This document shows positions 16,359-24,751 of a stretch of DNA of 64,000 nt, piece by piece. Origin of the DNA: Bacteroidota bacterium (GTDB taxonomy: Bacteria; Bacteroidota; Bacteroidia; J057; JADKCL01); NCBI GenBank assembly GCA_016718825.1, contig JADKCL010000016.1, forward strand, positions 135,748-199,747. Reading direction: 5' to 3'. The notes below the pieces were generated by a model, which was not told where the DNA came from, ran no database searches, and saw only the letters and a list, made by a program, of their open reading frames with translations. The first letter of the stretch is position 1. Each line of letters opens with the position of its first letter. The translations under genes were made by a program, and so were the position numbers.

Positions 16359-17021
16359 ATGAAATTTTCCGATCGCATCCGGCAGGGCACATTCACGATG
16401 ATCTTTGGATTCTTCGTGTTTTATACCATTCGCTACATTGACTTTAATCCTTATCCCAAATGGCTTACTGAGCATCAGATGCAACAATGGCTCGGTGCGG
16501 GACTTGACGAATCCACCTTGCAAGATGGTGACTTGGTGTTGCGACATAGCAAAGGCTTTGTCAGCGACGCTATTTTGACGTTTCAGACACAGGATCCGCA
16601 GTATTCGCACAGCGGGATTGTCAAGAAAAAGGAAGGAAAAACCTATATCTACCATGCCACGGGCGGGGAAGAGAACGTCTCTCAAAAGATGAAATGTGAT
16701 CCCATTGCGATCTACTGCCACCCGGCCGCCACTTACAAGTTCGGTGTTTTTCGTTGGGACCTCCCTGAAGATCAGCGCGCTAAATTCATGAAATCATTGG
16801 ATCACTGGTACAAAACCGAAATGGAGTTTGACCTTGACTTTGACATGACTACCGATGACAAAATGTATTGCTCCGAAATGATCTACAAAGGCCTTGTAGA
16901 CGCTACGGGAGACACCAATTACATAGCTTTGTCGCGCGTGATCGATAAACCCTACGTTGCAATTGACAACTTGTACCTGAACGCGCATTGCAAGCAGCTC
17001 TTTAAGTATGAGTATGAATAA
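16359..17021 (+). CDS. YiiX/permuted NlpC-P60 family hydrolase
   Basis: 220 residues. A membrane segment near residues 11-26 anchors it. The core shows the permuted papain-like order typical of YiiX/YebB: LQDGDLVLRH, then YSHSGIV with the candidate catalytic His, then a later MYCSEMIYKGL with the candidate nucleophile Cys. Members of this group act on amide bonds in cell-wall peptides or on lipids; the substrate here is not known. A strong promoter and a preceding terminator mark it as its own transcription unit. Confidence 0.85.
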   Translation: MKFSDRIRQGTFTMIFGFFVFYTIRYIDFNPYPKWLTEHQMQQWLGAGLDESTLQDGDLVLRHSKGFVSDAILTFQTQDPQYSHSGIVKKKEGKTYIYHATGGEENVSQKMKCDPIAIYCHPAATYKFGVFRWDLPEDQRAKFMKSLDHWYKTEMEFDLDFDMTTDDKMYCSEMIYKGLVDATGDTNYIALSRVIDKPYVAIDNLYLNAHCKQLFKYEYE

Positions 17022-17199
17022 TTGAACGTTTTTGCCCTGTAATAAGGGTAAAAATGGAAGTAGCCGGCAAGAATGCCGAGATCAAAATCGGCTTTGGAAC
17101 CAATAATTGAGAAAAACAGCATTCACGATCTCGTTATTATCAGTTGATCAACAACCAACTAACCTTTTCCTGGAAAAAACCTTTGCCTTGAAAATATCA
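17022..17199. other. Intergenic stretch before the lipoprotein array
   Basis: Contains a weak hairpin right after the YiiX-like gene (TTTTTGCCCT ... AGGGTAAAAA near 17030-17055) that may terminate transcription. No gene seen. Confidence 0.35.
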
Positions 17200-17232
17200 T
17201 TTGGAATTGATAATCAAAAACATCTATCTTTG
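17200..17232 (+). promoter_or_regulatory. Promoter of DUF4878 lipoprotein copy 1
   Basis: TTTG (17200-17203) and TATCTTTG (17225-17232) separated by 21 nt, a full match to the Bacteroidota promoter. The leader would be about 70 nt. Confidence 0.75.
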
Positions 17233-17311
17233 CCGACGGTTTTTGAAACGCTTTCAAGTCGATCAGGGGCCATGTTAATTCCGATCATTATTTAAAAAAT
17301 TAGAACGAGTT

Positions 17312-17776
17312 ATGAAAAGGACTTTGAAATTTTCTGCTATCGCACTGCTCGCAGTGGTTGTTCTCTGGGCATGTGGTGGCGCAAGCGGCCCTAAGGCTGT
17401 CGGCGAAAGCTTCTTGAATGCAATGGCAAAAGGCGACATCGAAGGCGCAAAGAAATTTGCTACCAAAGATGCTCAAGAGTCATTGGGTATGATGGCTGCT
17501 TCTGCTGAAGCCAAAAAAACCAATCCTGACAAAATCGAAATCGGCGAGATCAAAGAAGAAGGCGACAAAGCCACTTTGAGCTACAAAGAAAACGGAACTG
17601 ACAAGAGCTTGAACCTGGTCAAAGAAGACGGTCAGTGGAAAGCAGCTTGGACCAAAGGTGGCGGTGGCCTCGAAGATTTGGGTGGTGCGCTTGAAGGTGC
17701 TGTCGAAGGCGCTGTTGAAGGTGCTACCGAAGCTTTGGCTGACTCTGCAGCAACTGCTCCAGCTGAAGGCGAATAA
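17312..17776 (+). CDS. DUF4878-like lipoprotein, tandem copy 1
   Basis: 154 residues. Lipoprotein signal peptide with hydrophobic core (AIALLAVVVLWAC, lipid Cys at 21), then the DUF4878/NTF2-like domain: helix GESFLNAMAKGDIEGAKKFA, beta strands IEIGEIKEEGDKATLSYKENG and LVKEDGQWKAAW. The tail is a low-complexity segment rich in Ala, Glu and Gly with the repeated unit EGAVEGA. From the start codon to 17658 it is base-for-base identical to copy 2 except for an 18-nt gap in copy 2. It has its own promoter and terminator. The function of the family is unknown; a membrane-anchored ligand-binding role is suggested only by the fold. Confidence 0.85.
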   Translation: MKRTLKFSAIALLAVVVLWACGGASGPKAVGESFLNAMAKGDIEGAKKFATKDAQESLGMMAASAEAKKTNPDKIEIGEIKEEGDKATLSYKENGTDKSLNLVKEDGQWKAAWTKGGGGLEDLGGALEGAVEGAVEGATEALADSAATAPAEGE

Positions 17777-17800
17777 TTAACCGAAGTAATTCGGCACAAC

Positions 17801-17828
17801 AAAAGGGCTTCATTCGTGAAGCCCTTTT
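17801..17828 (+). terminator. Terminator of DUF4878 copy 1
   Basis: Perfect 12-bp stem AAAAGGGCTTCA / TGAAGCCCTTTT closed by a TTCG tetraloop. Confidence 0.9.
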
Positions 17829-17859
17829 GCATTTTGGCCCATTGAGTTCGGAAGCAGGT

Positions 17860-18133
17860 TCAATCGCCATCCAATTTCTCCTTCATGATGAGACCTTCAG
17901 GCATTTTGGGCTCAGGAATTTCCCGTGCAACACTGTCAAAATCTCGTCTCCATTTGTGAAACTTGTGTGCTAAGCCCGGATTTTTCCACATCGAGCTTCG
18001 CCAAACGGCTCCAATCCACCTCGAAAAACAGAGAAACTAAATACTCCATCCAGGGCAAAAACGGCGATTGGAAGCCACTGAGGCCGATTTCAAAAACATG
18101 CTCGCCGAATCGTCTATTTTTATAAAAATGCAC
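17860..18133 (-). pseudogene. Possible frameshifted small gene or gene remnant
   Basis: Two overlapping minus-strand frames read like one protein. Frame A (18133 to 17936, opening GTG, HFYKNRRFGEHVFEIGLSG) and frame B (ATG at 17991, ending at 17860 with MPEGLIMKEKLDGD) join without a stop if one G is removed from the GGGC run near 17977, giving about 90 residues. Frame A stays open and protein-like for some codons upstream of 18133 (THIGDV). No family recognised. It lies antisense between lipoprotein copies 1 and 2 and overlaps no terminator. It may be a real small gene with an indel, a remnant, or chance. Confidence 0.35.
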
Positions 18134-18195
18134 ATCCCCAATGTGGGTTGCCGACAGGCCTTGACAAGCCTCATCGCAGCATTCAGAAAAACATC

Positions 18196-18203
18196 TACAT
18201 TTG
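18196..18203 (+). promoter_or_regulatory. -7 box of DUF4878 copy 2
   Basis: TACATTTG, exact TAnnTTTG, 64 nt before the start codon. No good -33 box at 19-21 nt. Confidence 0.5.
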
Positions 18204-18267
18204 CATCAGTCTTCCAACGAAGATTTTTTCTCTCGAATTAAAAGTTATTTAACGATCACATTTCATT

Positions 18268-18705
18268 ATGAAAAGGACTTTGAAATTTTCTGCTATCGCA
18301 CTGCTCGCAGTGGTTGTTCTCTGGGCATGTGGTGGCGCAAGCGGCCCTAAGGCTGTCGGCGAAAGAAAAGGCGACATCGAAGGCGCAAAGAAATTTGCTA
18401 CCAAAGATGCTCAAGAGTCATTGGGTATGATGGCTGCTTCTGCTGAAGCCAAAAAAACCAATCCTGACAAAATCGAAATCGGCGAGATCAAAGAAGAAGG
18501 CGACAAAGCCACTTTGAGCTACAAAGAAAACGGAACTGACAAGAGCTTGAACCTGGTCAAAGAAGACGGTCAGTGGAAAGCAGCTTGGACCAAAGGCGGT
18601 GGCGACATGGGCCTCGACAAACTTGGCGAAGACCTTGGCGATGCCATGGGCGAAGCTTTGAGCGGCGACTCAACTGCTACTGACTCTGCAGCAGCTGGCG
18701 AATAA
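18268..18705 (+). CDS. DUF4878-like lipoprotein, tandem copy 2, helix deletion
   Basis: 145 residues. Same signal peptide and domain as copy 1, but 18 bases are missing after the codons for VGE: SFLNAMAK in copy 1 has become RK. This removes most of the first conserved helix of the domain while keeping the frame. Bases 18268-18596 otherwise equal 17312-17658 exactly; after that the tails differ (here DMGLDKLGEDLGDAMGEAL). Perfect identity including synonymous sites points to a very recent duplication or gene conversion, or an assembly collapse. Own promoter box and terminator. Confidence 0.8.
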   Translation: MKRTLKFSAIALLAVVVLWACGGASGPKAVGERKGDIEGAKKFATKDAQESLGMMAASAEAKKTNPDKIEIGEIKEEGDKATLSYKENGTDKSLNLVKEDGQWKAAWTKGGGDMGLDKLGEDLGDAMGEALSGDSTATDSAAAGE

Positions 18706-18726
18706 TTTCGCTTCCCGAAAAGATAC

Positions 18727-18755
18727 AAGGGCTTCCCAAACGGGAGGCCCTTTTC
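18727..18755 (+). terminator. Terminator of DUF4878 copy 2
   Basis: AAGGGCTTCCC and GGGAGGCCCTT pair around AAAC and run into TTTTCTTTT. Confidence 0.85.
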
Positions 18756-18855
18756 TTTTGTGGAGGATTGAGCAGAAGCATGTTAGGCCATTGTTAATCT
18801 TGTGTTTTTAGCCATTCTTTACGGACCAAACGAATGAAGTACCCGTATAGCAAAC

Positions 18856-18863
18856 TACATTTG
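18856..18863 (+). promoter_or_regulatory. -7 box of DUF4878 copy 3
   Basis: TACATTTG, the same octamer as for copy 2, 61 nt before the start codon. Confidence 0.5.
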
Positions 18864-18924
18864 TCGCAGTTCAGCGATGAACAGTTAATCTGAATTATTA
18901 GTCTTTTACGATCACATTGAAATT

Positions 18925-19377
18925 ATGAAAAGAACATTGAAATTTTCTGCTGTTGCACTGCTCGCAGTAGTAGTGTTGTGGGCATGCGGTGGCGCTGCCG
19001 GTCCTAAGGCTGCTGGCGAAAGCTTCTTGACAGCCATGGCCAAAGGCGACATCGAAGGCGCAAAGAAATTTGCTAGCAAGGATTCACAAGGTGCCCTCGA
19101 AATGATGGCCGGAACATCCGATGCAAAGAAAGCCAATCCTGACAAAATCGAGATCGGCGAAGTGAAGGAGGAAGGCGACAAGGCTACCTTGAACTACAAG
19201 GAAAATGGCACTGACAAAACCCTCAACCTTGTCAAGGAAGACGGTGCTTGGAAGGCTTCTTACACCAAAGGTGCAGGCGACACCGGTGGCCTAGATGACC
19301 TTGGCAAAGGCCTCGAAGACGCCATGGACAGCGCGACATCAACCGTCGACACGTTGATGCCAGCAGACGGAGAATAA
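18925..19377 (+). CDS. DUF4878-like lipoprotein, tandem copy 3
   Basis: 150 residues. Signal peptide and lipobox are as in copies 1 and 2, and the full first helix is present (GESFLTAMAKGDIEGAKKFA). The rest is clearly homologous but with many synonymous and some amino-acid changes (ALEMMAGTSDAKKANP), so this is the oldest split of the three. The tail carries GGLDDLGKGLEDAMDSA, similar in type to copy 2. Unknown function; outer-membrane or inner-membrane lipoprotein facing the periplasm. Confidence 0.85.
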   Translation: MKRTLKFSAVALLAVVVLWACGGAAGPKAAGESFLTAMAKGDIEGAKKFASKDSQGALEMMAGTSDAKKANPDKIEIGEVKEEGDKATLNYKENGTDKTLNLVKEDGAWKASYTKGAGDTGGLDDLGKGLEDAMDSATSTVDTLMPADGE

Positions 19378-19394
19378 TTCTCTCGAAACAATAG

Positions 19395-19425
19395 AAAAAG
19401 GACCGACGAAAGTTGGTCCTTTTTT
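19395..19425 (+). terminator. Terminator of DUF4878 copy 3
   Basis: AAAAAGGACC pairs with GGTCCTTTTT over a 10-nt loop; T-tract follows. Confidence 0.85.
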
Positions 19426-19438
19426 ATTGCCCATAAAA

Positions 19439-19471
19439 CAAAGTGCGCACCCAGGTGGAGTGCGCACTTTG
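19439..19471 (-). terminator. Terminator of the cystathionine beta-synthase gene
   Basis: Perfect 12-bp stem CAAAGTGCGCAC / GTGCGCACTTTG, loop 9 nt, followed on the minus strand by TTTTATGG. It stands 27 nt after the stop codon. Confidence 0.85.
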
Positions 19472-19497
19472 CTTGTAACGAAGATCAGCTTTGGCAA

Positions 19498-20865
19498 TCA
19501 ACCCGCCAAAACTGCAATCAAATCCGATTTGGTGATGATATGCAAGCCGCCATTGGCATCTTGCATCATGACCGCAGGGCAATCTTTGTTGATCATTTTG
19601 GAAATCAAGTCGATGCGCGTGGTGGGTAGCACAAACGGGAAAGGATCGCTCATACAATCCGCCACTGGGCTATCCTTCAGACTTGGGTCATCCAAAATCG
19701 TGTTGAGCACCCGGCTTTCATTGATGGTACCGACGACATTGCCGCCTTCTACCACCGGCAATTGCGTGATGCTGTGCTCACGCATCAGCAGGATCACTTC
19801 GGAAAGCGTGGACTTCGTGGAAACCGAAAACAAAGTATCCACCTTGCCCTTGCGATCCAGGATTTCCTGGGCGGTGAGCATATTGCCCTTGTCGATGAAG
19901 TGGTGATCGCTCATCCACTGATCATTGTAGATTTTTCCGAGGTAACGCGTGCCATGGTCAGGAAGGATCACCACCACGACATCGTCTTTGGAGAGTCCTC
20001 GGGCGTATTCCAATGCACCATGCATCGCAGATCCACAAGACCAACCCACGAACAAGCCTTCCAAACGCGCCAACTTACGGGCCATGATGGCAGCATCCTT
20101 ATCGGTCACCTTGATGATTTGATCGACAAGACTCATGTTCAGGTTGGCAGGAAGGATGTCCTCGCCGATTCCTTCGGTGAGGTAGGAATAAATCTCATTG
20201 CGGTCAAATTCGCCGGTCTCGTGGTATTTCTTAAACACTGAACCATAGGTATCGACGCCCACACAAACGATGTTCGGGTTTTGCTCCTTGAGGTAGCGCG
20301 CGATGCCGCTCATGGTGCCGCATGTCCCCATACCGGCGACCAAGTGCGTGATTTTGCCTTCGGTTTGCGCCCAAATTTCGGGCCCGGTCGATTCGTAATG
20401 CGCCTCCTGATTGCTCAGGTTGTCGTATTGATTGGGATAATAAGAATTCGGGATTTCCTTGGAGAGGCGCTTGGCAACGGAATAATACGAACGGGGATCA
20501 TCAGGCTCGACCGCAGTAGGCGTCACGACGACTTCCGCACCCATCGCGCGCAGGATGTCCATTTTTTCCTTGCTCTGCTTGTCGGGCATCGTGAAGATGC
20601 AGCGATAACCCTTGATCGCAGCAACAAGGGCAAGTCCCATACCGGTGTTTCCTGAAGTTCCCTCGATGATGGTTCCTCCGGGCTTCAACAAGCCTTTGCG
20701 TTCGGCATCCTGAATCATCTTGACCCCGATGCGGTCTTTGATACTGTTGCCAGGATTGAAATATTCAACCTTGCCCAAAACAGTGGGCTTTACGTGCGAA
20801 GCCACGTTGTTGATCTTGATAAGGGGCGTGTCGCCCATGGTCTCGAGGATATTATTCAGCCACAT
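19498..20865 (-). CDS. Cystathionine beta-synthase-type PLP enzyme with C-terminal CBS domains
   Basis: 455 residues. The N-terminal two thirds is a fold-type II PLP enzyme: NPGNSIKDR with the PLP Lys43, GTSGNTG phosphate/substrate loop, and GMGTCGT phosphate-binding loop. Residues from about 335 on form a pair of CBS modules (STLSEVILLMREHSITQLPVVEGG and TRIDLISKMINKDCPAVMMQ), which in this enzyme class sense adenosyl ligands. The reaction is serine plus homocysteine to cystathionine (or a related beta-replacement making cysteine). The domain layout favours cystathionine beta-synthase over plain cysteine synthase. Single gene with its own terminator. Confidence 0.9.
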   Translation of the reverse strand: MWLNNILETMGDTPLIKINNVASHVKPTVLGKVEYFNPGNSIKDRIGVKMIQDAERKGLLKPGGTIIEGTSGNTGMGLALVAAIKGYRCIFTMPDKQSKEKMDILRAMGAEVVVTPTAVEPDDPRSYYSVAKRLSKEIPNSYYPNQYDNLSNQEAHYESTGPEIWAQTEGKITHLVAGMGTCGTMSGIARYLKEQNPNIVCVGVDTYGSVFKKYHETGEFDRNEIYSYLTEGIGEDILPANLNMSLVDQIIKVTDKDAAIMARKLARLEGLFVGWSCGSAMHGALEYARGLSKDDVVVVILPDHGTRYLGKIYNDQWMSDHHFIDKGNMLTAQEILDRKGKVDTLFSVSTKSTLSEVILLMREHSITQLPVVEGGNVVGTINESRVLNTILDDPSLKDSPVADCMSDPFPFVLPTTRIDLISKMINKDCPAVMMQDANGGLHIITKSDLIAVLAG

Positions 20866-20948
20866 ATCGTGTTCCGTTAATCAAATTAGGGAACCGAAAG
20901 CTATAAAATATTCACTAGAACCCAAACAATCAATCTAAATTCAAAAGA

Positions 20949-20973
20949 ATGTCCGCGTTTGGAGACGCGGACA
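20949..20973 (-). terminator. Terminator of the LysM gene
   Basis: ATGTCCGCGT pairs perfectly with ACGCGGACAT around a 5-nt loop, followed on the minus strand by TCTTTTG. Confidence 0.7.
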
Positions 20974-21007
20974 TAGATAATTTCAGAATAATATTTTGCA
21001 ATTAACG

Positions 21008-22339
21008 CTATTCACCAAATGGGATCACATAACGCAAACGCACTTCCGCGCCAGCCTCGCGAATCATCAAGTAATCCATGCACTTTGCACTCAGCCTGAC
21101 GGTATAGGGATCCTTTTCTGGCAATTGATTAATGACCTCTACGAGGATGGATTGCCCCTTGTCAGGATAATCTACCCGGATATAGGATCCTGTGGGCAAA
21201 TAGCGATGGAACGCATAGAACCGTGTCTGGTCGGTGGCAAAGTCTTGGATGGCTCCTACCCGACCCGTCTCCTCGACGCGTTTGTAACTTACGCCGGTAG
21301 ATTTATCCTTGTAAACCGTCACTACTGCAGCCGAAGGGACTGTGGTCGCCTTTGGAGCTGTCAATACTTTCAAATCTGGAAATTGCTCGAGCTTCGGCGT
21401 GGAATCTTGTACTTGTTCGATCGCATCGATCAATGCCGTGCCCTGATTGGGATTCTCGTTGGAATCAGCCTTGACTCTCAAAGCTTGGCCTTCCTTGATG
21501 GTTGCATTTTCCAAGCGGTTGATTTTGCGCAACTCGCTCACGTCCATCCCATAGGTGCGTGCGATGGCAAACAGGGTTTCTCCTGGTTTTACGACGTGTA
21601 CACCGGGTCCCGGTTTTACCTTGGTTGCGACTTGGTCGCCACCTCCATTGTTCGCTTCAACTGGCTTCACCGCATTCGGTGCGATATCTGCCGGATTGAC
21701 ATCAGCGGCTTTGGGAGCAGGCTCCTTTACTGCGACCACCACCTTGGGCTGTTCAACGGGTTTGACGGGTTCCTCGACCTTTTTTGGAGTCACGGTGGCC
21801 GTTCCGGATGCACTCACCCAAAGCTTCTGCCCTTCTTTGAGTCCATCCACCGAGAGACTGTTCCATTGCTTGATTTGATCAACGGACACACTGTATTTGC
21901 GCGAAACAGCGTAGAGGGTCTCCCCTTTTTGGACCGTATGTTGTTTTCTTTCTCCGCCGGATGGGTTTTGTTGTGCGCCGGAATTTTGCGCTGTAACGGG
22001 CTTGATTTCTGTTGGCGTTGGCTGTACAACCGTCGGCTTGGGATCTACCACTGTTTTCAATGACATTCCGGCAGCGGCTGTTCGGGAAGGCACCATCAGA
22101 ATCTGACCCGCTTGAATCGTAGCCGCAGTCGTAGAATTCAACTCCTCCAACGATGCGACACTGACTCCGTACTCACGGGAGAGCTTGCCGAGATTGTCTC
22201 CTTTTGCCAATTTATAAAGGACGAATGACTTGCCATTCACGACCTTCACCCCTACTGAATCCCCTGGCATTGAAGCCATTAGTGAAGCTGGCATCGCCAA
22301 AGCCCCCAACAACAACGTTTTAATCCAACCTTGCTTCAT
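21008..22339 (-). CDS. Triple-LysM protein with C-terminal RlpA-like domain
   Basis: 443 residues with a signal peptide (LLLGALAMPASLMAS). Three LysM modules bind peptidoglycan: near residues 38-85 (KGDNLGKLSREYGVSVASLEELN), 133-178 (QKGETLYAVSRKYSVSVDQIKQWN) and 245-290 (KPGETLFAIARTYGMDVSELRKIN), joined by Pro/Val/Lys-rich linkers. The last 100 residues (ATDQTRFYAFHRYLPTGSYIRVDYPDKGQSILVEVINQLP ... VRLSAKCMDYLMIREAG) resemble the double-psi beta-barrel of RlpA-type proteins. A periplasmic cell-wall role is likely; whether the barrel is catalytic cannot be judged. Confidence 0.85.
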   Translation of the reverse strand: MKQGWIKTLLLGALAMPASLMASMPGDSVGVKVVNGKSFVLYKLAKGDNLGKLSREYGVSVASLEELNSTTAATIQAGQILMVPSRTAAAGMSLKTVVDPKPTVVQPTPTEIKPVTAQNSGAQQNPSGGERKQHTVQKGETLYAVSRKYSVSVDQIKQWNSLSVDGLKEGQKLWVSASGTATVTPKKVEEPVKPVEQPKVVVAVKEPAPKAADVNPADIAPNAVKPVEANNGGGDQVATKVKPGPGVHVVKPGETLFAIARTYGMDVSELRKINRLENATIKEGQALRVKADSNENPNQGTALIDAIEQVQDSTPKLEQFPDLKVLTAPKATTVPSAAVVTVYKDKSTGVSYKRVEETGRVGAIQDFATDQTRFYAFHRYLPTGSYIRVDYPDKGQSILVEVINQLPEKDPYTVRLSAKCMDYLMIREAGAEVRLRYVIPFGE

Positions 22340-22606
22340 TCTTCAAATCATTTGAACCACAAATTATCTTAATCCATCCCCAGATATCAACCACTTCTAT
22401 CCCCAGCTTTTACGGAAGTGTACAGAGAAACGGACGGATTAAGGGAGAATTAGGAATGGAAAAAGGAGAATTTAGATAGGAGTGGCAATCGGCGTCACAA
22501 AAGAGATGCTCATCACGTCAGCCGTCGAACATTCCAAAGGGAATTTGAAAATGGGCCTACATCACAGGCAGTTCAAAATGCCCTTGAACTTTTCACTTTT
22601 CACTTT
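22340..22606. other. Intergenic stretch with a short TTTTCAC repeat
   Basis: About 270 bases. At 22588-22618 CTTTTCA is repeated in tandem and runs into the 3' end of the next gene, of the same style as the repeat found inside ispG. No gene seen. Confidence 0.45.
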
Positions 22607-23881
22607 TCACTTTTTCACTCCCAGCGTCAGCATGAACACAGGTACAAGGAATCCGACGCCCACTTGCCGTTCAAGCGTGGATTCGCCCATCATCGCGAAG
22701 GTATAATTCAGCCAGAATGCCCAGAAAATCAGATCCTTGGGCCATGCCTTTGAAAGTATTGGATAAAACCAAGCCAATGCAAGCACCAAGAAGCCTACGA
22801 TACCCAAACCAGCCAGATTTTCAAGGAATTGGTTATGTGGTTCCTGAAAATTTTCCGGACAGAGTTTGGTCTTGTCGATGACGTATTGATCGGTCATGTC
22901 TGCGTCCAAATCGGCTTTAGAAACCCCCAAAACAGGATGCTCCTTCCATAGGTTAATGGCAGTCTTCCAACTTTCAAACCTGGTTCCGATGCTCAGGTAA
23001 TTGGGATCATGCCCTTTGAAATATTCGGTGACATCCATCGCCGTGTTGTCGATGCGGCGCTGAAAAGATTCCAATCCGAAATAACCCGCAACCGGCACCG
23101 AAAGCAGACCAATTACCAGCACCATGGAAAGCAGATAGCGCCTTTTGCGCAGCAAAAGCAACAATCCGAGGGTTAAAATGGTGAGGTAAAGGCAAACAAG
23201 GCCGGTTCTTGTGGTGAGCACATGCATTTCGACAAAACAAATCAACGAAAGCAGGAGTAAGACAAAGCGGTCTCCCTTGAACAGCAAAGGAGACGGCTGC
23301 ATCGCGGACCAAATCCCTCCTAAAATCGAAAAGGACATGACCACACTGAAATAAATGTGCGGACTTCCCAGCCATACTTGCACCTCTTTTGATATTTCGA
23401 TGCGGTGGTTGATTTCGGCTGCATTGACTACGTAATCGATCACGGTACCGGTTCCAGCGACAAAGGTTCCCAGCAACAACAAGCCAAGTGCAATTCGAAC
23501 CTGCTTCAAAGAAAATGGTCCCAAAACGGCCAGACCATACATCCCAAGAAAAAGTGGAGCCTTGATGGTCAGGTCTTCCAGCCATCGCTTCATTGCAATA
23601 TCCCTGGCCCACAGGCCGGAAACAAGCTCGACAAAAAACAACAACGACATAAAAACCGCTGGCTTGTGCGCCCAAAACCGACGCAATTGCTCCCGAAGTG
23701 GAAAAAGGAACAATCCAGCGACCATCACCATGATGATTCCGATGCTGAGCAGCGCCGGGGACGTCACGAGTCCAGCCATGCATAGGAGCACGCCTCCATA
23801 GGAAATCCTCCGCAGGATGTTTTCGCGGGGCATCAAAGGCTGCTCCTGCCCTTGCCAACCAATTCGAGTGGGTAATTGCAT
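22607..23881 (-). CDS. O-antigen ligase-like (Wzy_C) membrane protein
   Basis: About 424 residues from MQLPTRIGW; the frame is open further up but would overlap the DUF983 gene with non-family sequence. About eleven membrane segments, with a long periplasmic loop (about residues 270-345) containing GHDPNYLSIGTRFESWKTAINLWKEHPVLGVSKADL and EPHNQFLENLAGLGIVGFL, the R-x-x-x-W ... H-P-x-x-G ... H-N-x-x-L pattern of O-antigen ligase/polymerase enzymes. It would join or polymerise surface glycans. The last codons fall in a TTTTCAC repeat, so the C-terminus may have been altered by the repeat. Confidence 0.85.
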   Translation of the reverse strand: MQLPTRIGWQGQEQPLMPRENILRRISYGGVLLCMAGLVTSPALLSIGIIMVMVAGLFLFPLREQLRRFWAHKPAVFMSLLFFVELVSGLWARDIAMKRWLEDLTIKAPLFLGMYGLAVLGPFSLKQVRIALGLLLLGTFVAGTGTVIDYVVNAAEINHRIEISKEVQVWLGSPHIYFSVVMSFSILGGIWSAMQPSPLLFKGDRFVLLLLSLICFVEMHVLTTRTGLVCLYLTILTLGLLLLLRKRRYLLSMVLVIGLLSVPVAGYFGLESFQRRIDNTAMDVTEYFKGHDPNYLSIGTRFESWKTAINLWKEHPVLGVSKADLDADMTDQYVIDKTKLCPENFQEPHNQFLENLAGLGIVGFLVLALAWFYPILSKAWPKDLIFWAFWLNYTFAMMGESTLERQVGVGFLVPVFMLTLGVKK

Positions 23882-23939
23882 TTCCGCCAAACTACGGAAA
23901 TTTAGATTTGGGATAAATGGAAGAAAAACGGGATGAGAA

Positions 23940-24407
23940 CTATTCGGCGGTTTCCAATTTCTCCGAATGCAATTGGCCGTCTTCCCCGACATACAATTTG
24001 AACCTTCGCGCAAAACCGGGATCAAACCGCACACTACCAAGACCATGGAGCATTACCGTGCTTGCATATCGAAAAATGAGCGGAAGGAGGACGAGAATCA
24101 AGCCTACGATCAGTGCGATGACGGCCCATTCGTTCCAACTCGGAAACAGGAAAACGTATCCCAATGCACCTATCACCGAAATCAAAGAGGTAAAGCCATA
24201 GCCAATGTAGGAAGCTCCCATATAAAAGCCTGGTTCGATCACAAAATCCTGCCCGCAATGCGTGCATTCAGGGTACATTTTGTAGAACGCGTCGATACGA
24301 TATGCTGGCTTTTCAAACAATTCGCCTTCACGACACCGCGGACACCGGCAATTTGCCAGTGCGAATAACCGTGAGGGAACAGCTGCTATTGGTTTGGGCT
24401 TTTCCAT
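23940..24407 (-). CDS. DUF983 family membrane protein
   Basis: 155 residues. Cytoplasmic N-terminus with two Cys pairs (CRCPRC and CTHCGQDF), a zinc-ribbon-like knuckle, then two or three membrane segments (YMGASYIGYGFTSLISVIGALGYVFLF and WAVIALIVGLILVLLPLIF). DUF983 genes often sit beside cytochrome oxidase genes and are thought to help in oxidase assembly; this one lies at the end of such a cluster. Function not proven. Confidence 0.85.
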   Translation of the reverse strand: MEKPKPIAAVPSRLFALANCRCPRCREGELFEKPAYRIDAFYKMYPECTHCGQDFVIEPGFYMGASYIGYGFTSLISVIGALGYVFLFPSWNEWAVIALIVGLILVLLPLIFRYASTVMLHGLGSVRFDPGFARRFKLYVGEDGQLHSEKLETAE

Positions 24408-24421
24408 GACAGCAAGATGAG

Positions 24422-24745
24422 CTATTCAGCGGATGGTCTGCCTGTCGGCCGATGGTCTCCGATCACATCCTCGACTGTGGTAGTGGACAATTCCATGGCG
24501 TCGGCACGCTGCTTGCGGCGATAATGTACGACAACAACCACGCCGATGAGCAACAAGGATCCGTAGGGAAGTACAAAAAGGTACAAAATTCCAGTGTTGA
24601 GCCCCGCAACAATTTGATTGCCTTTGGCACCGTAATTGGATCCCGAAGTCACAGCAGCCTTGCACATGGGGCATTGCGCATCCGACAACTGCGGGAGAAA
24701 AATCATTCCAAAAGCAAGAATCAGGATAGCCAAATACTTTTTCAT
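24422..24745 (-). CDS. Small exported membrane protein with CPMC motif
   Basis: 107 residues. Signal peptide (ILILAFGMIFLPQLSDA) with the mature end starting QCPMCKAAV, then a membrane segment (GILYLFVLPYGSLLLIGVVVVV) and a basic cytoplasmic tail. A CPMC motif exposed to the periplasm next to two SCO-type chaperones hints at copper or thiol chemistry for oxidase assembly. This is inference from position; no family name recognised. Confidence 0.7.
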   Translation of the reverse strand: MKKYLAILILAFGMIFLPQLSDAQCPMCKAAVTSGSNYGAKGNQIVAGLNTGILYLFVLPYGSLLLIGVVVVVHYRRKQRADAMELSTTTVEDVIGDHRPTGRPSAE

Positions 24746-24751
24746 AGACGC

